Source: Nilaparvata lugens (Eukaryota; Arthropoda; Insecta; Hemiptera; Delphacidae). From it: DNA of 64,000 nucleotides. The position numbers were made by a program, and so were the translations under genes. This document shows, in pieces, positions 49,301-62,300 of the stretch (positions are counted from its first letter, which is position 1; every line of letters begins with the position of its first letter). The stretch lies in contig NC_052507.1 of NCBI RefSeq assembly GCF_014356525.2, forward strand, positions 34,847,513 through 34,911,512, written 5' to 3'. Under the pieces are notes generated by a model. It was not told the DNA's origin. It made no database searches and was given only the letters and a program-made list of their open reading frames with translations.

Positions 49301-52300
49301 ATGGAAGAAATTATATCAAAGTTAATAATTACAAAAATATACTTTAATAAGTAAAAGCACGTGATTTTACTTATAATCTCCTATAAGCTCCATTGTACAA
49401 TTCAAATATTTGGAATCTTCATGGCGGTGGCGGGAAAAAATTCCAATGGCGATACTGTGGGTAATATAGTTACTGTAATATCTCTATCTATACTTATAAA
49501 ATTCTTATCTCACTCACTCACTGATCACGATTTCTGGAAAATTACTGGACGGATTGTAACAAAACTTGAAATATAGCTTCCTTGTAAGTCCTAGGTGCTC
49601 TCTAAGAAATCTTTTGGCGATATTTTAACTCTAAGGGTGGTTTTTAAGGGTTTAAAGTTTGTCTTTTAGCATGTATATTCTTCTTATTCCAATCTCTTAA
49701 TTATAATTGAAATGCCCATACCATATGTTGATATAGAACTATAATCTAGAGAGAGTACCTCTTCGAAACAGTTGTTAACTGGTAACTAAATTAATAATTT
49801 TGTCAGGTTGGCATTAAGTTGAGATGACTTTGTTAGGTTGGCACCAAGTTAAAGATTAAAATGCATTTATCGCGGAAAAATTGATTGTGCACTACTACTT
49901 CAATCAGAGCTATTCCTGGGAATAGCCTATTATATTATTATTTATTTTCCAATCACTTGATAATGGCATTATTTATAGCCGAAACATGTTGTGCTAAATA
50001 ATTTTGAAAAGGATACTCGGATTTATAAATATTTTTTATTTCTATTCCTGGGAGTATAGATAATTTTTATGTTTCATGAAACAAACTTTTATGACGGGAG
50101 TTGCTTCTATCAATTGATCCTATTCTATCAAGACTAATTTTGTTTGTATATCTGACAGATCGCGTAAACTGCTCAAATAATTTCGATGAAATTTTAATTA
50201 TTCAGTATGATAAATGGAGGGTATTTTTAAAACTTCAGAAGTGTCCGTTGTGGAATCTGTGTGCAAAGAATGAGGAAATTCGGCCAGAATTTAACTTGAC
50301 GAAAGAAAGGGGTAATTTATAAAACGGCCAAATAGCTGTTGCTTTTCCTAATGTAAAAATATATTCCAATAACCAATAACCAATGCAAATGGAAAGGAAT
50401 TATTGACCATGTTTGAAGATTTTGGTATGGTTATCTTGAACGGTCGTACGGAAGCGGACGCAGAGGGGGAATTTACGTTCATTGGAGCTCAGGGGTCATC
50501 CGTTATTGACTTATGTGCTATATCAATGGATGCCTTGCCCCTCATTTCATCGTTTGAGGTCCTTCCGGAAATGTTTTCTGACCACCTGCCGATAGTGACC
50601 ACGATTGGCCTGTCTGAGCATGCTCGAGTGACAAATACCTGTGCAATCCCAATAAGAGGGAAGTTTCAATGGAAGCCACAGAATAAAATAAGGTATCAGC
50701 AAGTTCTCAGTGTCAAGATTGGAGCGCGTCGGAGCTGGAATGAGCCGGAGGATGATTTGAGGTATTTGTTGTTGGCAATAAGTCAGTTTGCCTCTGCTGG
50801 ACAGATGGACAGCCATTCAAGGGTGAAAGGGAACCAATTATGGTACGACTTAGAATGTGAAAGGAAGAGAAAAGAATCGTTTGGTCTGTTGAAATTGTTC
50901 AGAAAAACAAACTCGGAATTAATTAGAGTCAAGTATTTGGAAACAAATAGAGCTTTTAAGTTGCTGTGCATAGAGAAGAGAAAGACATTTTGGTGTACAT
51001 TGACAGAAAGGTTCAAGATGGTCAATGACTCAGGAGATTTCTGGAAGCTTGTAAGGTGTTACAGGAAAAAACAGTTTTGTGTTGGACTAAGTATTTGTTT
51101 AGAAGATTGGGTGAGACACTTTGATCAACTGCTGAATCCTACCATCGTAGCTGATAGAGTTTTATATGCTGTGCCATATGTCAAGGATAGAATTCTGGAC
51201 TCACCAATCGTTCTACAGGATCTGGACAATGTTCTTAGGAAAGTCAAAGAGAACAAAGCACCAGGAGAAGACAGAATCACCTACGAGTTTTTCAAGCACG
51301 CGCCAACTGCCTTCTTAGAGAAATTGGTGGTAATTTTCAATGGCCTATACGACTCTTCCAGGATCCCAGAAGCCTTCAAAGAAACAATTATATATCCCAT
51401 ATTTAAAAAAGGGGACAGAAATGAAACAAAAAATTACAGAGGAATATCGTTTGGCAACACCATAGGAAAGCTTTTTACTGGGACGCTGCTCGACAAGATG
51501 GAGAGATGGACTACACATCACAGAATTTTACAGGAGTTTCAGGCCGGGTTCAGAAAGTCGTATTCCACGATCGATAATATATTCAACTTGATGAGCATTG
51601 TCAACATCAAGCTGCATGAGAAGCGAAAAAAAGTATATGCATTCTTTGTGGACTTTTCTGCTGCATTTGATAGGATCGATAGACAAGCATTGTTTTATAA
51701 ACTTTCTGGAATTGGAGTATCGCTTAAAATGCTAAATGTGTTGGAAAACTTGTATAATGGAACAACAGCTAGAGTTTGGGGACAAGAAGGGCTTTCAGAA
51801 AAGTTTGAAACTCACACAGGAGTAAAGCAAGGTTGCCTATTGAGCCCCTTGTTGTTCTCATTGTTCGTCAACGATCTGGAGGATTATTTGGAGGGAGGAG
51901 TCAGCGTTGGTGGCGTGTGCATCCAGCTTTTAGCATATGCTGATGATATAGTCCTGCTCGCACCGGATAGGTTGATGCTGAGGAAGATGATAGCGAACCT
52001 GGAAATGTATTGTGAACGGTGGAACCTTCAGGTGAACCTTGACAAATCTAAAATAATGATTTTCCGAAGGGGGGGTAAAACTAGCAAACATGATGTCTGG
52101 CGATATAAAAACGAACCAATTGAAGTGGTCAAAAGCTATAAGTATCTGGGAATGAACTTGACATCGCAACTTTCTTTGACAGAACATTTTAAAGAGAAAT
52201 CCTCCTCGGGAAAGATGGCACTAAATATGTTCAATGGTTTGCTAGCAGAAAAAAATATACCCTTCAAATCCAAATTCAAGGTCTTTGAGGCAGTTTCGAG

Positions 52301-55300
52301 ATCGGTTGTATGCTACGGAGCACAGATTTGGGGGGGAAGAATGATTGAAGAGGTGGAAAAAGTGCAGCGTTTCTTCCTCAAGAAAGTGTTCAGCCTACCT
52401 GTGTGGACTCCAAACTACTGTCTCTATCTTGAGACCCAGGCGGTTCCACTGCTTGTCCATACATTGAAGCTTCATATTAAGTTCTTGCAGAGGAGTATGA
52501 AGCTGCCTGCCCACAGATATCCTCGTGTTTTATTGGAGAAGATCATTGAGAAGAAACTGTTCATATACAACGACTGGTTGAGTCTACAGGATATGTATGG
52601 AGTTTCTGCATCGGATCTGATCACATGTCATGTACCATCAGTGCTGGCCAGAGTGGCCGATGAACTTCAGTCAGGATTTAGGAGAAGACTGCAGGAAAGT
52701 AGGAGATGTTCATTGTACCCAGAATTGGCACCCTTCACAGACTACGTCCATGAGCTGACCGACTTCACTCTTATTAAATGGTTTATGAAGGCAAGGACGG
52801 AGTTAGTCCAACTCAATAAATATTCTCACAGCCAGGCGGTGAAGCTTTGCTCTCTGTGTAGCCTAAAAGAGGAAGAGGACATAATTCATTTCGTCGCCAG
52901 GTGTCCGGTTCTGGCGGAGATAAGACGTCAACACTTTGGAAGGAGTCTCTTGCTCGACGCCGAATTGAAGACTCACCTTGACGGGAAGAACTGGAGGATT
53001 GTGGGAAGCTACTGTAGGGATGCATGGAAGTACAGATACTTCATGATTCAGGAGTTCAATTATTGAACTGATTTAAAAACTCTGAACTGAATTGAAATTC
53101 TGATTACCTCATTAATAGCATCAATGCTCCCCATTCAAATAATGCTGACACATTGATGTGAATCTTACTGTAATTTGTTTACATTAGATCAGATGAAGAT
53201 AAGATGATAGCTACTGTTTCGATTTCAAAATTATGATTGCCATTTTTCTTTTTATGCCAGCTGTTATTAGTTTCGATTTCAATTTATTATGTTCGACATT
53301 TTTGCTTTTTATACCAGTTATTATGATTATTATGTGAAATAAGCTCTCATTAAATGAAATCATAATCATTGAAGTCAATTATACTAAGCAAGCAATTTAT
53401 GTTTGAAAATGTGTGTTTGTGGATATGTATGTATGTCTGATGGATCTCGAAAACGCCTTTAATGATTTTTATTAAATCAGGAACATAGTACGTTTGCGAT
53501 AAAAAAATTATTTTGGAACAGGTCTCAACTCTGGGAAAATTCGCTGAAGTTCTTTTAGAAAGGATTTTTGGTCCCTCAAGTAGCAGGTGATAAAAAAGTT
53601 TTCATAATCTGTTGAAAACGTGAGAAAGAAAGTGTGAGCGAGTGAAAAATATTATAATAGCTGTAGTTAAGTTACCAAATTTGGCGACCTTATTTTAAAA
53701 CATTACAGTATTCTTAGAACATCTGGAAGAATACAGAAAGTGACCGGATGATAGCAAAATAAATTTAAAATCGATCTCTCCAAAAATATGGTAGTTGAAT
53801 TGATGCTTATTGTGAGGTGATAGAAATGCGACTAATTTCTTCACCTTCTGTTGTATTGGTTCCTCTGTTGCTCCATGTTTGTATGCAGCCATGGCCTTGA
53901 GAGAGCCAGTTATACTGTCTGTTGATTCCAAATCCGGACTAAATATCATGAGAACCAATCAGAGAAGCCTTCTATTGAAAAATCCCTGCTCTGATTAGTT
54001 CTCATGAAGTTTAATCATGATTGAAATTGAACAGGCTTTTGATCTACTGGGCCTGATATTTTCATGTTTCAAAATCAGCTAAAAACTATATCGAAAAAAC
54101 ATAATATTCCATCAGCTAGTCCTATTTCCTTTCATGATGTCGTTACGACACAAAACACAGCTATTGATATTGATATTAATAAATCATAAGTAAATACTAA
54201 AGTTGTCAATTTAGATAGAAATTAAATCAAGTTACATGTTAATTTAATCCAAATTTTCATCCCTAAGCTTTTGGTTTCAAGCTAAGATTAAAGAAAGAAA
54301 TCATATAATGGTAGTCAATAGTCAAAGTGATTGAATAAACTATACAGAATTATGCAATTTAACATTAAAATATCCACTTGAAAACTCCCACTTTAATATT
54401 TATGATAGTAAAGTTTAGGACATGAGAAATCAGCCACATTAAATGTTAGACTAACTATTATAAATGTACCCTTATATATAAATGGACTTCCATGTAAGAA
54501 ATAATCAGTGGATTGGCTGTTTTTACACTTTCGAATAAGTAAAACAAAGAGTAAAGCTGCATTCAAACCAAAGTTATTAACAAAATGTAAACATTTGATG
54601 AACATGTGTGTTTGTCAAGTTCCGTTCAATCTAATAGAATCTATAAGGATTAAGTTATTAACATTTTGTTAAGAACTTTGGTGTAAACCAGCTTAAGCGA
54701 TAGGCCAGAAAATCCAGGATAAGCAAGAGATCCATGGATACCAGAGTCAACAAATTCCAAATAAACTTGATTTGGAATTTAATTTTCAATTGCATCAAGC
54801 AAAAGCAAAAATAACATTATCACTGCTAATTTGATAACTGTTAATGGAAAATATTAATTGCCAATGGATAAAGTCGAGGTCGGCTTTTAAGCCCCGCCCA
54901 ATATTCCACAAAATTCGCTGCAATTAGTCTACTATTCTACAGAGCACTTCCAACACATCAATTAATTATTCAAATGCTTAGACTCAATAAATTTCATGCC
55001 AAGCTGTGGCCTAATTTCTTTATTTATCGCCGATAGAGGGCAGGATCATAAGATGCTCCTAGCAAATATTGGGTCCGTGATACAAAAATTTGAGCTGAGT
55101 CTCATCTCTGAGATAACTTGAGAGGAAAAATTGATCATCCAAGTGGCAGCTGATTGAAACAGAAATTTCCATCGTTTGTTGAAAACTAAAGAGAGGAAGA
55201 GGGAAAATTAACAGCTGTGATTATAAAATTTTAAGCAATATAATTTTAAAACATTGCATGATTCAATAAAAATATTCCCTGATGTCAAGATGAGAACACT

Positions 55301-56258
55301 AGTAGTTCCGTGAACAGTAGACCTCACGCAGTATTCTCATGTCTCATCCACAAGTACCTGATTGAAACTATAGACCTTATGGAAATACATTAATAGACTG
55401 GCTTCTCCTCACATCGGTGTAATCACTTGTCAGCTGATTTATGATGAATAATTCTATAGTCTGATTTGTACTCTAATATTGACGTATGAAGGAGGCTCCT
55501 TTTTCCTTTTATATTATCCTTGAAATGAAAAATTTCCAAAAACCTAGTATATATACGTCGACGCGCAATTAAAAAAGGAACATACCTGTCAAATTTCATG
55601 AAAATCTATTACCGCGTTTCGCCGTAAATGCGCAACATATAAACATACAAACATTTAAACATTAAGAGAAATGCCAAACCGTCGACTTGAATCTTAGACC
55701 TCACTTCGCTCAAGTGAGACCAATAAGAGCAACTGGGTGACACCATAAGGCATCGCTAACTTGATTGCTTTTTAAAATACGCAATTGAATGTATATTTCA
55801 ACAGTGTTGAATATGTTTTTCAAAGCACGGTATTTAGATGAAATATTCTTCTATATAGGCTACCGTGGTTCAAAGTGAGGTGATAGCAACGCAACTAATC
55901 ATCACACTTACTGACAACGATTTTTGGGTAACCAAGTATTTTAGAAATGTATTTGAATGAAACTTGAAACGGTCCTATATATAATAACATTTTAATCTAG
56001 GGAGAGCTCCTTTTCAGATACAAAATTCTATGACAGTAAGGAGACTATATTAATTCATTATTCAAGTTATATTCAGCAAGCAATTTTTGTTTGTATGATG
56101 GATCTCAAAAGCGATTGTAATGACTTTGGTAGAATTAAGGTTATAAATATTTTTCAAAATAAATCTGATATTTTAATTCCCGTAGCGAAGCACGGGTACC
56201 TTGCTAGTCATGTATACAATTCACATTATATGTAACCCTTTTTTATTCTATATTATAT

Positions 56259-56306
<48 letters not shown>

Positions 56307-59300
56307 ATATATATTGATATATAGATATATATGAGTACAAGGTAGATAGATAGATCCGAGTATTCTATTTTGGTTACCTACTTGCATAATTTTTTAAGTT
56401 GCTATTTTCTCAATTGCTTTCCTGAATGAATTGTATGCTTCAATTGTGTTGCACATGAGAAAATAATTTAAACTTGTCACTATGTGTAATGTGAGATACT
56501 TTAAAATTAATTGGGATACCTTTTCAATCGATGGTATTAAAATTTAAGTGAAAAACGTCTTACAGTTTCAATTTAGATTTTATTATAATGTATAATGTCC
56601 CTCATTCATGGTGAGGTGTCCTTCCGTATTATTACTATTTTTTTGTAATTTACATTTCAAGTGTTTGTAACATCTTGTTTTTTGAAAATATAACTATTGT
56701 TCTTTTCAGCTGGTATTCTTCATGCTTTGTGACAGACTACTTGTACCTGATCAGAAGGTGACCTCTCTTTACTCGTTGATGTTCTACAATGTGATCGCCT
56801 ACTGCATATCTTACATCAAGGAGCTAATAGAGAAAGAAGACTGGTCACCCTATGTGAACATGACTGATCATTCCAATATCAAGCATCTGGCTATGTCAGC
56901 CACAAAAATTGTGCTAGAATGGACCAAAGCCGTCACATTCATCATAACTGTGGTTTTCATGCTTCTAGTTTTCGGCCTAGAACAGGGACTTGATAACTAT
57001 CGTCCAACAGTTTTCTACACTATTTTCACGTGGCTCTACTATATGGCTACCGAAAAGGTAAAACAAAAACCTAGCTATTCCTTTGTAAGAATAGTATAGT
57101 TCGTAAGCTTCCATGACACTATTAAAATAGTAATAAAATGTAATAACAGTATTTCACCATATATGGCAAAACACTTTATACAAAGTTTATGAAGTACCGT
57201 ACTTCACATAATTATTCAACTGCTTCTCATGGTATTAAAAATTGAGAACTGCCTGATATGTGACATACCTAATGAATGTCTGTGGAAGAATAGAATACTT
57301 ATTCGCCATTGAATACAGTATAGTACATCATAACATAGAAAATCAAAATCTACACTGTCCATCAAAATCAAAATATTCACCAATACTATAAAATGCCCTG
57401 TCATTGAGCCACTGTGACACTACTTGGAGAGGTTGAATTTATAATGGTTGTAACTTAATAATAAAACTGATAAAATACTCAAAGCGTTGAATATAGTCAT
57501 ATTATTCAACATTTAAAGATTGTTTTGTTTCAAGTTTTATTATTCTTTTACTTATTTCAAAAGAAATGTAACTATTTCTAAGAGTGGTAATTTACGCTCT
57601 ATTTTTTTGTATTTATCCGCTCCTACTATTGAATATCAATGATAATATTCTGGTATTGACTAGAATTTATTACTCGCTGACATGCCCGCCTCTTCCAATT
57701 CCTCACTCCCAAGTATGTTAAATATCTCTTCACATCCTGCAGCCAGCTTGTTTAGTGCGGCCTCTCTTCCTTGTTCCTTCCATTCTTCCAGCCAGCATTT
57801 GTCTCTGCATCCTACTCACCTCCATTCTCTGCGCATGGCCAGCTAATTCGTCCAGACTTTATGTACCGCTTTATATCCTTTCCCTGTAGAATGGTATTGA
57901 TTTCAGCATTGGTTCTTATTCGCCATTCACCTTCCTCACATATCGAACCATAAATTCTCAAAACTTTTCTTTCAAAAATCCTTGATGGGGTTGTGTTTTG
58001 AGAGCTAAGAACTCAAGATTCACAATCATAAGTCACAACAGGTCCTATCAGTGTTCGATATATTTTCATTTTTTCTCTATATCAGTCTGGATTTTATCAA
58101 CTTCCTGTTGGCATAGTAGACTCTGTTACCATGGTTAATGCTCCTTCTTACTTCATTGGTGAGATTGCTATCCACATTGAGTTCAGTACCAAGGTAAATT
58201 AACTTATCAACACTTTCAAATCCATAATTACCAATTTCCAGATCTTCAGCTACTCTCCTTGCCATAGATGAAGTCACTTTCATATACTTTGTTTTGTTGT
58301 CATTTATGTTGAGCTCTTTATTTTTCAAAGTGTGGAACATTAATTCTTTCAGAGCTATAATGCTACGAGTTACCAATACTACTATATCATCGGCTTATGC
58401 TAGCCATTGCTTGGATTTGAAAACTATATTGCCAGTAAGATTCAGCTTTTCAACAGCTTTGTGGAGAGCAAGGTTGAAAAGCAGTGCCGAATAAGCGTCT
58501 CCTTGCCTTACTCCTTGACAAATTTTAAATTCTCTGCTCATTTTACCTTCAATTAGCACTTTGGCACCATAGGCACCATCTCACAATTTTTCTAGGGAAA
58601 CCAAAATTTTCGAGGACTTCTAAGAATTTTTTTATCTATCACAGAGTCAAATGCTTGTCTGTAATCTATGAATAGCATGTGAAAATCTGCATTGAATTCT
58701 GTGCATATTTCCATCAACTGGTCTACTGCGAAAATTTAATCAGTTGCTCCTTTTCCTTTTCTAAAACCATACTGATATTCACCAATAATTTTCTCAGATA
58801 TTGAGCTCATTCTTTTCAAGAGTAAAGTCAATATTTTATAAGCAGCATCTAAAAGTGTTATTCCTTGATAGTAGCTGTACTCTATCTGCTCTCCTTTCTT
58901 ATATATTGGACAAATAAGTACCATCCTACAATCCTTGGGTAACTCCTCTTTACTCCATATCATCAAAATTAGCAGTAGAATTTTATCTCCTTCATTCTTC
59001 CACATCTCAGCTAGTAATTTATTACTTGTATGCATTATTTAGTAATCAGCATTCCGTTCATATGGTTTTAAATTATATTTTCACCCCTCAAGTGATCTCA
59101 ATTTTAGGATAATATTTTCAGACTATTAATTAGAAATCAGAATGCTCAAAATGTTAGCTACTTTCAGTATTTTACAAATTTCACTAAATTTCATCTAATT
59201 ATTATATAAGTTATGTTATTATTTTGCACTTCTTGCTACTTTAAGCTGGAGAGAGCAGAACTATTGTCTGAGCAAGATAAAAAAATATTCTTGGTCAACT

Positions 59301-62300
59301 TTATAATATAACAGTTTGGTTTTCTACCTCCAAGAAGTATTCTCAGCAAAAGTGTATTTTTCAAGTATTATTCTCCAAATCGATCTTTATATATTACATA
59401 TCCGGTGTAGAACAGTGACGTATCCAGGGGGGGGATATGGGGATGTACCACCCCTTCCACCAAAATGGGACCCAAAAATGGTTTTGGCCGATTTTTTTTT
59501 ATGTGACTAATAAAATTCTACTTCATTCATTCTATTTGTTATCTAATCGAAAAACCATAGGCCTAAGACATTTTCAGAGGAGAATCGAAATAAGTAGCCT
59601 TTTGAAGACCAAAAAACGTGAATGGAATGTTTGTTTTCGAGGTATATTTTCAAAATTTACCGGGGGAGTGTCCCCGGACCCCCCTTTGGTGGGGGGTATT
59701 TCATACCCCCATGCCCCCCGGTGTCTCCCACAAAATTTAAGTTTTTTCTACTCCAATGTTTTGATTCCCCTCTGAATTTTTCTCTGGATACGCCACTGGG
59801 TGCAGATAATAGTTATTTCACGTTATTTAATTTCCATTAAGTCATAGAGGATGCCTCTAGTTGTCCAATAAATTGGTCAATTCACAGTCATTAATCATCT
59901 TACTCATTTCTTTTGGTAAAATTTTCACGATATAATTCTACTCAATCCTTGAATTTTGTTTCAGGTCCTGGTGGAGTTGATCATAGGATTGTCGAAATTC
60001 CTGCAGTTACCAGTTTTCGAGAGTCTAGAATCTCTATGGATAACTGTCGGCCTCAAGGCGTTCACTATTGTGGTATCGATGGTATTGACTTTACCACTCT
60101 TCTTCATGAACCTTTATCGATTAGCTTTCGCATCCCTCTATCTCAATGTTCATCTTAGGTAAGTCAAGTTCCCAGCCAATTATAATAATAGCTAAAACTA
60201 AATAAACATTGATAGTTGAGTTGTAAAATAATACCATAGTACCCTTTTAAAAACGTTCCAATGCAATACAACTAACAAATCAAGTAGCCCTGAAGAAATA
60301 CTAGTCCAGTCAATATAGACATAAAAAAGGGGGTGTGCATGCAATTTATATTGTAGTTCTGATGTTTCAATATATTATTTGGGTACATAAGAGAAGTCCA
60401 GAACCAATTTCTTCATGCAAAATTTCCTTGTGCTAGATACAGGGAGACCCAAAAACCTCGTATTTTCGGCTCATTTTCCAGTTTTCAGCTATTTCTGCCA
60501 AATCTCGTAATCGTACAGAAAAATTTGCTCCCGCCTTTTTTCTAGAATATGGAATTCTGAATAAAATGAGATCATTCGGAACTCTCTATCTCCAATGAGT
60601 ACTGAGTTATGATTTTTCAAAAATGAGTGAAATTTGAAGAGAAAATGAATTTTTGATGAATTTCAGATTTTGATCAACAATATCTTCCGATTGTTACCAT
60701 ATAGATGTATAATTCAAAATCCCTCTGGGCGTATTCTTGTGCTCTAAGATCTGAGATCTGGTAGAGCGCTCTATCTCATATAGATTTCCAGGTACACCTG
60801 ACAACAATGCTCCTTGTATTGTGAAAAACACCTAATTTTCAGCTTCAACCATCATCACCAACTACATAGTCTTCACATTGATATTTCGCAGAATGAAATG
60901 AGTTCATAAGATTATGTTCTATGAAAATCACCCGTTAGATGCACTTCATTTCTGTATTTCCTAGTGGAGAGGCACGCTTAAGGACACCTCAAGGATCAAA
61001 ATTTCAAACACTTATAACTTCTGAAACAATGCTCAGATTTCATCGTACTACATTTCATTCTTCTCGGCTCGTCAAGGCGGTCCAAAATCATGCATCATAA
61101 GTCAAATTCGGTCGAAAAGTGGAAAATTTATTGTTGAGTGTACTAAAGCCCATATTCCAATACACAAAAAATGGCCAATTTCTATATTTTTGAAAAATCA
61201 TAACTCAGTACTCATTGGAGATAGAGAGTTCCGAATGATCTCATTTTATTCAGAATTCCATATTCTAGAAAAAAGGCGGGAGCAAATTTTTCTGTACGAT
61301 TACGAGATTTGGCAGAAATAGCTGAAAACTGGAAAATGAGCCGAAAATATGAGGTTTTTGGGTCACTCTGTATCTAGCACAAGGAAATTTTGCATGAAGA
61401 AATTGGTTCTGGACTTCTCTTATGTACCCAAATAATATATTAAAAACAGAACTATGATAAAAATTGCATACACCAATGTATATAGTGACTGGACTATACG
61501 TTCTTAATCAAAAAGTTCAGTTTGGTGAATGCATTTCCCTTCTTTACAAGATCTTGTGCAATACAATTTTCCCATTTCTTCCCTGGTCTTGCCCTCTTCC
61601 TAGTGCCTTCGACATCTAAGTGGTCGATCTTTTATCCTTCCTCCCCTCTCTTCACATCAAAACAAATCAAATTTATTTCCTTTCTGCTATAATTATAAAT
61701 TGAATAGAATAAAATCTCACGAACTAACATTTTACAGAATAATTAGGAAAAACCCTGCAAAGGCATAAGCCTGAGCGCAGGAAAACTAACAACAAAATTT
61801 ACAAATTACATACATAATCAATATACGGATTTTAATAAGAATCTTTAAACCGTTTTTGAACTATTTTTAACGGAACTACAGTCTAATATATTTGAATATT
61901 AGTTATTAAAACTAGTAGTAACTTTGTAGCGCTTCAGGACTTTTAGAAATCCATCCTCAAAACTGTGAGATGGATTTCAAATCAGTGTTGAGAATGGATT
62001 TCTAAAAATCCGAAAGCGCTCCACAGTGAGTACTAAATTTAATAACTAATATTCAAATATATTAGACTGTAGTGTCGTGAAAAATAGTTCAAAAACGGAT
62101 TATTACTTGCAGTCCGTCATGGATAATGAGATAGATGAGAATCGTTAAACAATAGTATGATTAATAAAATATAATGGAATGCATTTAGAAGGTGAAGGAA
62201 TAATAATCAAAATGTCCATTACCACATGTCCGTACCACTGCATTCTTTTCTGCAGATTAATATCTGCGTAATTTGCTAGATTATTTTACTAGGCTGATTA

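Larger units (their letters stand above)
53375..56207 (+). mobile_element. large Helitron-like element, copy 2 (~2.8 kb)
   Basis: The 3' end is clear: hairpin CCCGT-agcgaagc-ACGGG, then TACCTTGCTAG followed by T. The 5' end is placed tentatively at TCAATTATACTAAGCAAGC; it precedes a GATCTCGAAAACGCC phrase typical of these families. From 53628 onward it matches copy 1 (10093-12770). It includes a GTTTACACC MITE (54553-54694) and a nested insertion (55299-55723). No Rep/helicase is encoded. Confidence 0.75.
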
